64,000 nt of DNA from Planctomycetota bacterium (GTDB lineage Bacteria > Planctomycetota > UBA1135 > UBA2386). The position numbers and the translations under genes are program-made. The notes under the pieces are model-generated. The model ran no database searches. It was given only the letters and a program-made list of their open reading frames with translations, and was not told the origin of the DNA. Positions 15,784 through 23,255 of the stretch are shown in pieces (positions within the stretch are counted from its first letter, which is position 1; each line of letters opens with the position of its first letter). The stretch lies in assembly GCA_016793265.1 (NCBI GenBank), contig JAEUHT010000028.1:1-64000 (forward strand), given 5' to 3'.

Positions 15784-18612
15784 ATGCCCACCAAGAAGTC
15801 CCTGCTCGCCGGCGTCTTCTGCCTCGGCCTGTCCGTCATCACGTTCGAGATCGCGCTGACCCGCGTGTTCGCGATCATGATGTGGCACCACTTCACCTAC
15901 ATGGTGATCTCGATCGGCCTGCTCGGCTTCGGCGCCTCGGGCAGCCTGCTGACGGCGACGCGCATGGGGCAGAAGGAGGGCTCGGCGCAGCGCCTGCTGG
16001 TCTGGACCAGCCTCGCCTACGCGGCCAGCGTCGTGCTGGCGTTCTGCTTCGCGACGCTCGTCAACATCGACAGCCTCGACATGTGGCGGGCGAAGAAGAA
16101 CTTCATCGCGCTGTTCTTCGTCTACCTGATCATCTTCGTGCCGTTCCTGTTCGGCGGGCTCGGCATCGGGCTGGTGCTCACGCGCTTCGTGCAGCAGGTG
16201 AACCGCCTCTACTTCGCCGACCTCGTCGGCAGCGCCCTCGGCGCCGGCATCAGCGTGTTGCTGCTGCAGCAGTTCGGCAGCTCCGTCACCGTCGTCGCCG
16301 CCGGCGGCGCCGGTGCGTTGGCCGCGTTCTGCTTCAGCCTCGGCCTGCCGCGCCGTTATCTCGTGCTGACGGTGCCGGGCCTGCTCGTCGCCGCGCTGAC
16401 CATGCTCATGTTCCTGGGCGGCTCGTGGCGGCTCGGCATCCCGGCCGCGGACTGGAACGTGCCGTTCGCGCCCAACAAGGAGGCGCGCTTCGCCGAGATC
16501 AAGTACCAGCGGGACAAGTTCGAGGGCAAGCTCGGCGATCAGTCGCCGGAGTTCGACCGGCTGCCGAGCGCCACCGCCGAGGTCGAAGTCGGGCCGGACG
16601 TCTTGGGCGCGCCGATGATCGGCGGCGACATGGGCATGGTCGATGCGATGGGCATCCGCGCCCGCTCGGTCGGCCAGGACGGCGGCGCGCCGACGATGCT
16701 CTACGCCGGCGCCGCGGACCTGTCGAAGTTCCCGTTCCTCGATGACACCCAGGCGGCGTCGGCCTACGTCGTGCACCAGGCCGCGGGCCGCAAGGACCAG
16801 CAGACGATGGTGATCGGCGTCGGCGGTGGCGTCGACGTGCTGGTGGCGCTCGCCAACGGCGCCGCCCACGTCACCGCCGTCGAGCTCAACACGGCGATGA
16901 TCGACATGGTCACCGACCGCTACGCCGACTACCTCGGCGGGCTGTTCGTGAAGGGCAAGAGCCCGCTCGCCGACAGGATCGACCTCGTCAACAGCGAAGG
17001 TCGCGCCTGGCTGCGCTCGCACGACACCAAGTACGACGTCATCCAGATGAGCGGCGTCGACTCCTACACGGCGCTGAGCTCGGGCGCCTACACGCTGTCG
17101 GAGAGTTACCTCTACACGATCGAGGCGGTGCAGGACTTCTACTCGCACCTGCGGCCCGACGGCATCGTCTGCTATTCGCGCTTCATCGAGCTGCCGCCGA
17201 AGCAGTCGCGCGAGACGCTGCGTCTCGCCAACATCGCCTGCCAAGGCCTCGCCGCCGCCGGTGTCGCCGATCCGGCCAGCCACGTCTGCGTGCTGCAGGG
17301 CCGGCAATGGGCGTCGACGATGATCAAGCAGAGCCCGTTCACCGCCGAGGAGATCGCGGCGCTGCGCGCGTTCGCCACCAAGCAGGCGTTCGTCGGCCTG
17401 ATCTTCGACCCACTGCGCCGGCCGGGCTCGGCGTACGTGCCGGAGCCGACCCACTTCGCCCTGCTCGAGCCGCTGGTGCGAGACTCGATCGGCGGCACCG
17501 TGGCCACGCTGCCCGAACGCGACGACGGCATCCGCGCGTTCCTGGCCGTCGCCGCCGAGGTGGCGAAGGGCAAGGCGCCGGACGCGGCGATGCTGCCGGA
17601 GGCGATGCGCGCCCAGCCGGTCGGCGCCGCGGTGCTCGAGCTCGCCAAGGCGCCGCCGATGCAGGCCGCGATCGTGGCCCAGCGCGACTACTTCGCGCGC
17701 ACCACGGCCGACTTCCTGCGGCTGCTGCGCGCCGACGCCGCCGGCCAGCAGGCGTTCTACGCCGAGTATGCGTTCGACGTCTCGCCGGCGACCGACGACA
17801 GCCCGTTCTTCTTCAACTACTGGCGCTGGTCGAGCGTGTTCGGCGGCCCCGGCGCGCGCGACACCTCGCTCTCGAACTACCACAACGACCTGCCGATCGG
17901 CCACCTCGTGCTGCTCGGCTCGATGCTGCAGATCGTGCTGTTGGCGGCGCTGCTGATCTTCCTGCCGATCCGCAAGCTCGCCGCCGACGGCCTGCGTACG
18001 CCCGGCGCCGTGCGCTACCTGCTCTACTTCGGCGCGCTCGGCCTCGGCTTCATGCTGATCGAGATCGCGCTGATGCAGAAGCTCGTGATCTTCCTCGGCC
18101 ATCCGACCTACGCGCTGTCGGTCGTGCTGACGAGCCTCTTGGCCGCGGCCGGGGTCGGCTCGCTGACGACCGGCCGCTTCGCGAACGTCGGCCGCAAGCA
18201 CGTCTGGCTGATCCTGCTCGCCATCATCGCCGTCGTCGCCGCCGACGTCTATGTGATCAACGAGGTGCTGCCGGACCTGCTCGGCCAGCCGCTGTGGCAG
18301 CGGGTGCTGATCGTGGTGGCGATGCTGCTGCCGACCGGCTTCGTGCTCGGCATGCCGTTCCCGACCGGCATGCGCATCGTCGAGGGATCGTGCCCGCAGC
18401 TGGTGCCGTGGGGCTGGGCCATCAACGCGTTCTTCTCGGTGTTCGGCTCGATCTTCTGCATCGTGCTGAGCATGGCCGTCGGCTTCTCCTACGTGTTCTA
18501 CGTCGCCATCGGCGTCTACGTCGTCGGTCTCGTCGGCATGAAGGCGTCGGCGCGGCCGGCGCCGGACGAGCGCGACCCGGCCGACGTGGTGTCACTGCCG
18601 CCGATCGAGTGA
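15784..18612 (+). CDS. Polytopic membrane protein with a spermidine-synthase-like SAM domain
   Basis: 942 aa. The N-terminal ~220 residues carry about six membrane helices (start MPTKKSLLAGVFCLGLSVIT; FEIALTRVFAIMMWHHF is typical of this family). A Rossmann SAM/dcSAM-binding region follows, with VIGVGGGVDVLVALANGA near residue 342 and the acidic VTAVELN. The gatekeeper DSYTALSSGAYTLSESY matches spermidine-synthase-like proteins. Helices resume at ~720-935 (LLYFGALGLGFMLIEIALMQKL, split by loops). This three-part architecture is common in bacteria as 'spermidine synthase family, membrane'. The actual substrate is unknown; classical aminopropyl transfer is not assured because the SpeE active-site DxxD pattern is not obvious. 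The 3' end overlaps the convergent EEP gene by 21 bp. Confidence 0.75.
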   Translation: MPTKKSLLAGVFCLGLSVITFEIALTRVFAIMMWHHFTYMVISIGLLGFGASGSLLTATRMGQKEGSAQRLLVWTSLAYAASVVLAFCFATLVNIDSLDMWRAKKNFIALFFVYLIIFVPFLFGGLGIGLVLTRFVQQVNRLYFADLVGSALGAGISVLLLQQFGSSVTVVAAGGAGALAAFCFSLGLPRRYLVLTVPGLLVAALTMLMFLGGSWRLGIPAADWNVPFAPNKEARFAEIKYQRDKFEGKLGDQSPEFDRLPSATAEVEVGPDVLGAPMIGGDMGMVDAMGIRARSVGQDGGAPTMLYAGAADLSKFPFLDDTQAASAYVVHQAAGRKDQQTMVIGVGGGVDVLVALANGAAHVTAVELNTAMIDMVTDRYADYLGGLFVKGKSPLADRIDLVNSEGRAWLRSHDTKYDVIQMSGVDSYTALSSGAYTLSESYLYTIEAVQDFYSHLRPDGIVCYSRFIELPPKQSRETLRLANIACQGLAAAGVADPASHVCVLQGRQWASTMIKQSPFTAEEIAALRAFATKQAFVGLIFDPLRRPGSAYVPEPTHFALLEPLVRDSIGGTVATLPERDDGIRAFLAVAAEVAKGKAPDAAMLPEAMRAQPVGAAVLELAKAPPMQAAIVAQRDYFARTTADFLRLLRADAAGQQAFYAEYAFDVSPATDDSPFFFNYWRWSSVFGGPGARDTSLSNYHNDLPIGHLVLLGSMLQIVLLAALLIFLPIRKLAADGLRTPGAVRYLLYFGALGLGFMLIEIALMQKLVIFLGHPTYALSVVLTSLLAAAGVGSLTTGRFANVGRKHVWLILLAIIAVVAADVYVINEVLPDLLGQPLWQRVLIVVAMLLPTGFVLGMPFPTGMRIVEGSCPQLVPWGWAINAFFSVFGSIFCIVLSMAVGFSYVFYVAIGVYVVGLVGMKASARPAPDERDPADVVSLPPIE

Positions 18613-19470
18613 ACCGCTCGCGAGCCGCAGCGTCGCGGTCACCGGGTGGTGGTCGCTGACGAAGTGCCCGTTCGGCCCTGGCTGGTCGAGGATCGTGGCC
18701 GCCAGGGTGTCGACGCCGGCGGTGGCGAGTACGAAGTCGATCTTGTCGCCGGCGAGGCCGCCGCGGAAGGCGTGGAAGGTGCCGACCTGGGTCGCCGCGG
18801 CACAGGCGTCGCGGAAGGTGTCGCGCAGGCCGGCCGCGCGCAGCGTCGCCAGCGGCGCGCTGCTCTCGCCGGTGTTGAGGTCGCCGAGCACGAGCCCCGG
18901 CTCGCCGCTCCCGGTGACGCGCGCGGCGATCATCGCCGCCGCCTGGTGGCGGGCTTCGGCGCCGCGGTGATCGAAGTGCGTGTTCCACACCGTGAGCGAG
19001 CGGCCGTCGCTGCGGTCGCGCAGCCGGGCCCAGGTGCAGATGCGCGTCAGCGCCGCGTCCCAGCCGACCGAGCCGACGACGTCCGGCGTCGGGCTCAGCC
19101 AGAAGGTGCCGCTGGCGAGCACTTCGAAGCGCCGTGCATCGACGAACAGCGCCGAGAACTCGCCGGCACTGCCGCCGTCGCGGCCGACGCCGATGCGTTG
19201 GTGGTGCGGCAGCGCCTGCTGCAGGAACTCGACCTGGAAGGCGAGCGCCTCCTGCACGCCGAGGATCGTGGGCTGCTGCGCCGTCAGCAACGCTGCCAGC
19301 ATGTCGCGGCGCTCGGGCCAGGCGTCGGCGCCGTCCCTGGCGGTGCCGTAGCGCACGTTGCTGGAGACGACGACGAACGGCGCGGCCGTTGCGCGGGCGA
19401 CGGTCGCGGCCGGCTGCGGTCCCGCGCAGGACGTCAACGCCGCCACCACCAGCAGGGTGGGCGCCTTCAC
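18592..19470 (-). CDS. Endonuclease/exonuclease/phosphatase-family lipoprotein
   Basis: 292 aa. GTG at 19470 overlaps the rdgB stop (GTGA, 4 nt). The signal MKAPTLLVVAALTSCAG has a good lipobox (LTSC), so the mature protein is anchored outside the cytoplasmic membrane. Catalytic motifs of the EEP fold are present in order: SSNVRYG, GVQEAL (metal-binding Glu), VWNTHFDHRG, LGDLNTG, KIDFVLAT and the terminal SDHHPVTA catalytic His. Such enzymes hydrolyse phosphodiesters (nucleic acid, phospholipid or sugar phosphates); the substrate cannot be told from sequence. It is the last gene of the minus-strand group rph-rdgB-EEP and overlaps the convergent membrane gene by 21 bp. Confidence 0.8.
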   Translation of the reverse strand: MKAPTLLVVAALTSCAGPQPAATVARATAAPFVVVSSNVRYGTARDGADAWPERRDMLAALLTAQQPTILGVQEALAFQVEFLQQALPHHQRIGVGRDGGSAGEFSALFVDARRFEVLASGTFWLSPTPDVVGSVGWDAALTRICTWARLRDRSDGRSLTVWNTHFDHRGAEARHQAAAMIAARVTGSGEPGLVLGDLNTGESSAPLATLRAAGLRDTFRDACAAATQVGTFHAFRGGLAGDKIDFVLATAGVDTLAATILDQPGPNGHFVSDHHPVTATLRLASGSLDRRQ

Positions 19471-20093
19471 CGTGCGCCGCCGAGCAGCATCGGCAGCTCG
19501 GCCGCGAGCTGCCGCAGCGCCTTGCCGCGGTGGCTGAGCCGGTCCTTGGTCGCGGCGTCGAGCTCGGCGAACGTCTTGTCGGCGGCGCCCGCGAACTCGC
19601 GCGGCACGAAGATCGGGTCGTAGCCGAAGCCGCCACTGCCGGCCGGTGCGTCCAGCAGCGAGCCCTCGCAGATCGCCTCGATCGCCGCCAGCACGCGGCC
19701 GTCCGCGGCGGCGACGCAGAGGCTGCAGGTGAAGTGGGCGGTGCGGCGATCGGCGGGCACGCCGCGCAGCTCGTCGAGCAGGCGTCGCAGCCGGCCGCGA
19801 TCGTCGAGCCCTTCGCCGCCGTAGCGCGCCGACAGCACCCCCGGGCGGCCGCCGAGCGCATCGACGCAGAGCCCGCTGTCGTCGGCGAGGGCGGGTGCGC
19901 CGGCGAGCTGCGCCAGCAGCACGGCCTTCTGCCTGGCGTTGCCGGCGAAGTCGGGCTGGTCCTCGACCGGTGCGTAGGCGCAGCCGAGGTCCCGCGGTGT
20001 GCGCAGCGTGAGCCCGAGCGGGGCCAGGATGCGCGTCAGCTCGGCCAGCTTCTTCTGGTTGTTGGAGCCGACCCAGAGCGTGCACGTGCTCAT
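19467..20093 (-). CDS. rdgB: Non-canonical purine NTP pyrophosphatase (RdgB/HAM1)
   Basis: 208 aa, ATG at 20093. It hydrolyses dITP/XTP to monophosphates, keeping deaminated purines out of DNA and RNA. Family marks are LWVGSNNQKKLAEL at the N-terminus (usual T/S-x-N-x-x-K nucleotide loop), ALADDSGLCVDALGGRPGV (the ADDSG metal-binding loop), GSGGFGYDPIF, KTFAEL and the late SHRGKAL. The length is normal for the family. It lies 14 nt downstream of rph, a common pairing, and overlaps the EEP gene by 4 nt, so the three are probably one transcript. Confidence 0.93.
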   Translation of the reverse strand: MSTCTLWVGSNNQKKLAELTRILAPLGLTLRTPRDLGCAYAPVEDQPDFAGNARQKAVLLAQLAGAPALADDSGLCVDALGGRPGVLSARYGGEGLDDRGRLRRLLDELRGVPADRRTAHFTCSLCVAAADGRVLAAIEAICEGSLLDAPAGSGGFGYDPIFVPREFAGAADKTFAELDAATKDRLSHRGKALRQLAAELPMLLGGAR

Positions 20094-20107
20094 CGCTGCT
20101 CGCCGGC

Positions 20108-20830
20108 TCAGATGCCGAGCGCCTGCTTCTGCAGGTCGCGGATCTCGGCGCAGGACTTCTGCGCCATTGCCACCATCGTCTGCAGTTGCTCCATCGCGAA
20201 CGGCTGCTTCTCGGCGGCGCCCTGGATCTCGATCAGGCGGTCATCGCTGGCGAAGACGATGCTGAGGTCGACCTCGGCGGAGCTGTCCTCGTGGTAGTCG
20301 AGGTCGATCATCGGCGTGCCGCCGACGACGCCGACCGAGACCGCCGAGACCAGCCCACGCAGCGGCCAGCGCGGCAGCTGCTTCTGTTCCTCCATCCACA
20401 ACAGCGCGTCGTAGAGCGCGACGATGGCGCCGTTGATCGAGGTCGTGCGCGTGCCGCCATCGGCCTGCAACACGTCGCAGTCGACCCACAACGTCACCTC
20501 CGGCATCACCGTGAGGTCGATGGCGCAGCGCAGCGCGCGGCCGACCAGACGCTGGATCTCGAAGCTGCGGCCGTCGAGCGGCCGGCCGGTGCGCCCGTCC
20601 CGCGGTTTGCGCGGCGTGCCGGCGTTGGGCAGCATCGAGTACTCCGCCGTCAGCCAGCCGCCCTGGTGGCGGCTGTGCATCCAGTGGGGCACCTGGTCCT
20701 GCACCGACGCCGTGCAGAGCACCTTCGTCTTGCCACATTCGGCGAGCACGGAGCCCGGCAGGTCGGTGTAGGAGCGGGTGAACTTGATCGGGCGGGTCTG
20801 TTCCGCCGCGCGGTTGTGCTTGCGTGCCAG
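20108..20830 (-). CDS. rph: Ribonuclease PH, apparently from a CTG start
   Basis: 240 aa, matching the ~238 residues usual for RNase PH, the phosphorolytic 3' tRNA-trimming exonuclease. Family sequence is clear: the AAEQTRPIKFTRSYTDLPGS opening, GKTKVLCTASVQ, the MLPNAGTPRKPRDGRTGRP segment, RSFEIQRLVGRALR, and DCDVLQADGGTRTTSINGA. No ATG, GTG or TTG occurs in frame between the end of the upstream gene and the first conserved residue. CTG at 20830, with GGAG 7 nt upstream, gives the right length, so I take CTG as the start. It lies 29 nt after the degenerate kinase gene and 14 nt before rdgB. Confidence 0.9.
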   Translation of the reverse strand: MARKHNRAAEQTRPIKFTRSYTDLPGSVLAECGKTKVLCTASVQDQVPHWMHSRHQGGWLTAEYSMLPNAGTPRKPRDGRTGRPLDGRSFEIQRLVGRALRCAIDLTVMPEVTLWVDCDVLQADGGTRTTSINGAIVALYDALLWMEEQKQLPRWPLRGLVSAVSVGVVGGTPMIDLDYHEDSSAEVDLSIVFASDDRLIEIQGAAEKQPFAMEQLQTMVAMAQKSCAEIRDLQKQALGI

Positions 20831-20859
20831 GGTCGGTCTCCGAAATCGGGGCGCCCAAC

Positions 20860-22113
20860 CTACCCGGCTGCCAGCACCGTGGCGAGAGCGTGGCGCAGTT
20901 CGTGCACGCCGAACGGCTTCTGCAGGAAGTGCAGCCGCGGCCACGCCGCGAGGCCGTGGGCGCCTTCCTGGCCGAGCACGAAGATCTTCAGGTCCGGCGT
21001 CAGCGCGCGGATCGTCTGCGCCAGCGGGTCGCCGACGTCGAGGCGCTGCGGGTGGTCGACGACGAGCAGCTCGAACCGATCCGGGGTCGCCGCGAGCATG
21101 CTGCAGGCGGCGGCGCCGTCGGCGCAGGCGAACACGGCGCGGCCGGTGGCCTTGAGTTCGTTGGCGAGCACGGCGCGGATCGCCGGGTCGGTCTCCAGCA
21201 GGATGGTGCCGCCGTAGCCGTGGCCGGCGGCCGTGGTGGGGTTCGTGGTCGGCTCCGGCAGGGCGGTGACGGGCGGCGCCGCCAGCGCCTGCGCGAGCTC
21301 GACGTCGCCGGTGGCGGCTGGCCAGGTGACGACCGCGCGCACCGAACGTCCAGGCAGGTGGAACACCGTGACCTCGCCCCCGTGGTCGGCGGCGAGGTTG
21401 TTGGCGGCCTCGAGGTCGAGGGCGAAGCCGGGGTTGTCGAGCAGCGTGGTGGCTGCGTGCTCGGAGCCCCATTCGAGGGCGAGCTCGAGCTGCACACACG
21501 GCGCCTCGTGCGCGTAGGCGACCTCGGCGGCGATCGAGAGGTGGGTGGCGCCACGTTCGGTGCGCAGCAGCGCCGCACACAAGAACAACATCGTGTCGCG
21601 CACGGTGTCGCCGGGAACGGCCAGCGTCGGCAGCCGCGGCGGCAGTTCGAGCCGCAGCTCGATGCCGAACTGCATCTCGGCGAGGTCGCGCACGAGGCCG
21701 CGTACGATGGTCGCCGCCTCGCAGCGGCCGACCCCCGGCGCACGACGCTGGCCGAACGCGAGCAGCTTGCCGTGCAGGGTGCGCAGGCGCTGGATCGCCG
21801 ACAGCAGCGCTTCGGCAGCCGCGGGCAACTGTTCGCGCGCCGGCGCCGCCTCGATCAGGTGGTGGGCGCGGCCTTCGACGCCCGAGGTGATGTCGGCGAG
21901 TTCCTGGGCCATCGCCAGCGCCAGCGCCTGCGCCTCGACCGGGGGGCGCGCTGCGGGCCGTTCGGGCGGGTTCGCGCTCGCCGCGCCCGGTGCGGTGGCG
22001 GGTTCGTCGCCGGCGCTGGCTGCGGCGGGGCCGCGGCGGCGCCACGGGCGCAGCACGAGCCAGGCGATCGCGGCGCCCGCGATCAGCCAGACGAGGTTCG
22101 AGAGCGACGGCAC
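20860..22113 (-). CDS. Degenerate hybrid histidine kinase with C-terminal receiver domain
   Basis: 417 aa, GTG at 22113. One N-terminal membrane helix (LVWLIAGAAIAWLVL) is followed by a Pro/Ala linker. A region resembling a DHp helix pair (residues ~65-125, ending LHGKLLAFGQRR as in NtrB-type kinases) and an ATPase-like region come next. The phosphoacceptor H of the usual AHDxNN is absent (LADITSGVEG in its place). The N-box Asn is replaced (LFLCAALL), and the G-boxes are unrecognisable, leaving only a final HGGEVTVFHLPG. The receiver (residues ~300-415) retains the acidic start (LLETD), the Asp of LLVVDHP and the Lys of LQKPF. It is likely a signalling adaptor or pseudokinase. It lies directly upstream of rph on the same strand. 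Confidence 0.6.
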   Translation of the reverse strand: MPSLSNLVWLIAGAAIAWLVLRPWRRRGPAAASAGDEPATAPGAASANPPERPAARPPVEAQALALAMAQELADITSGVEGRAHHLIEAAPAREQLPAAAEALLSAIQRLRTLHGKLLAFGQRRAPGVGRCEAATIVRGLVRDLAEMQFGIELRLELPPRLPTLAVPGDTVRDTMLFLCAALLRTERGATHLSIAAEVAYAHEAPCVQLELALEWGSEHAATTLLDNPGFALDLEAANNLAADHGGEVTVFHLPGRSVRAVVTWPAATGDVELAQALAAPPVTALPEPTTNPTTAAGHGYGGTILLETDPAIRAVLANELKATGRAVFACADGAAACSMLAATPDRFELLVVDHPQRLDVGDPLAQTIRALTPDLKIFVLGQEGAHGLAAWPRLHFLQKPFGVHELRHALATVLAAG

Positions 22114-22140
22114 GATCCGGAAGGAGGGGAGAGCCGGGCC

Positions 22141-22146
22141 ACGCTA
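22141..22146 (-). promoter_or_regulatory. Candidate -10 box (TAGCGT, minus strand)
   Basis: TAGCGT on the minus strand, 27 nt before the GTG at 22113, fits the TANNNT pattern; the leader would be about 20 nt. Confidence 0.35.
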
Positions 22147-22198
22147 ACGAGCACCGCGGCGAGTGTCGAGTGGCGCGTTCGTGGTGCGGCGGCGGCCG

Positions 22199-23167
22199 TC
22201 ACGGCGGCGTGCTGCCGAGCCGGAACACGTGCTCGATCACGCCCTGGCACTGCGCGCCCGGCACCGCGAGCGGGTGGCCGTCGACGAGGAGGCGGCCGTT
22301 GGCGCGCAGCAAGGTGCAGGCGACGAAGCCGCCGTGGTCGCCGTCGACGGCCTCGAATACGGGCGTGCAGTCGTGGTGGATCACCGCCATCGGCAGGCCG
22401 AGGAAGCGCGCCCGCAGCCGTGTGTCGAGCTGCCGGTTGTCGATGGTGAGGCGCAGCTCGACGGTGGTCGCCGCGGCATCGCCGCGCAGCGTGAGGCGGC
22501 AACCGAAGCCGTTGGCGCCGCGACCGAGGCGGCCCGCGAGCACGAGTTCCTGGTGGTCCTGGCCCTCGACGTAGCGCGCCGGGGCGAGGAACTGCGCCGA
22601 GAACAGCCGCGGCCGGTCGTCGCCGGGCACGAAGCCGTCGAGCGTGCCGCGGTCGTCGCGGGCTTCGAACCGCAGGCAGTTGGCGGAGTGCAGACCGTCG
22701 TCACGGTCGACGAACAGCAGCCCTTCCTTGCGCGTGAAGCGCACCCGGGCGCCGCCGCTCTTGACGAGCAGGTCCTTGCGGCGACGCAGCTCCTTGCCGG
22801 TGGTGACGCGCGCGCTGGCCTCGGCGGTGACCGCCGCGGCGCCGGCAACTGGGGCGGGTTCGGCCGCCGCCAGCGCGATGGCCTCTTCAAGCCGCGAGGC
22901 GAAGCCGCGGGCAACACCATCCTGCACCGTGCCGGCCCACAGGTCCGGGTGCGCCTCGACGGCGAACGGCGCCAGGTGCGCGCGCGCCGCGGCCGAACGC
23001 ACCATCGCCTGTCGCGCGCGCCAGACCAGCAGCTTGAGGTCGATGCGGCAGTCGTCGGCCCCGGTGCTCGGGGCGCGGAACGGTGCGGTGCGGCCGGCGG
23101 CGACCGCGGCCACGTTGGCGAGGGTCGCGGCAGCTCGATCCGGGTGCGACGGCGTCGCGATGGGCAT
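22199..23167 (-). CDS. Hypothetical protein, unknown
   Basis: 322 aa from ATG 23167; longer in-frame extensions exist but have low-complexity, shadow-like composition. The N-terminal ~100 residues are helical and Ala-rich (AATLANVAAVAAGR; RIDLKLLVWRARQAM). The C-terminal ~180 residues look like a beta-sandwich with alternating strands (VRFTRKEGLLFVDRDDG, VELRLTIDNRQLDTRLRARF, AVIHHDCTPVFEAVDGDHGG). That stretch faintly recalls the C-terminal domain of alpha-mannosidase-type glycosidases, but no catalytic domain is present. No signal peptide is seen. A CAAGAT box lies 6 nt before the start. It is divergent from the glycosyltransferase gene with an 88-bp gap. Function is unknown. Confidence 0.5.
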   Translation of the reverse strand: MPIATPSHPDRAAATLANVAAVAAGRTAPFRAPSTGADDCRIDLKLLVWRARQAMVRSAAARAHLAPFAVEAHPDLWAGTVQDGVARGFASRLEEAIALAAAEPAPVAGAAAVTAEASARVTTGKELRRRKDLLVKSGGARVRFTRKEGLLFVDRDDGLHSANCLRFEARDDRGTLDGFVPGDDRPRLFSAQFLAPARYVEGQDHQELVLAGRLGRGANGFGCRLTLRGDAAATTVELRLTIDNRQLDTRLRARFLGLPMAVIHHDCTPVFEAVDGDHGGFVACTLLRANGRLLVDGHPLAVPGAQCQGVIEHVFRLGSTPP

Positions 23168-23255
23168 CGGCGGATCTTGGCGGAGGGCTTGCCAGTGTGC
23201 CACAGCAGTGTCGCGGGTTTCAGCAGTGGGGCCGAACTGCCGATGAGAAGGCGCG

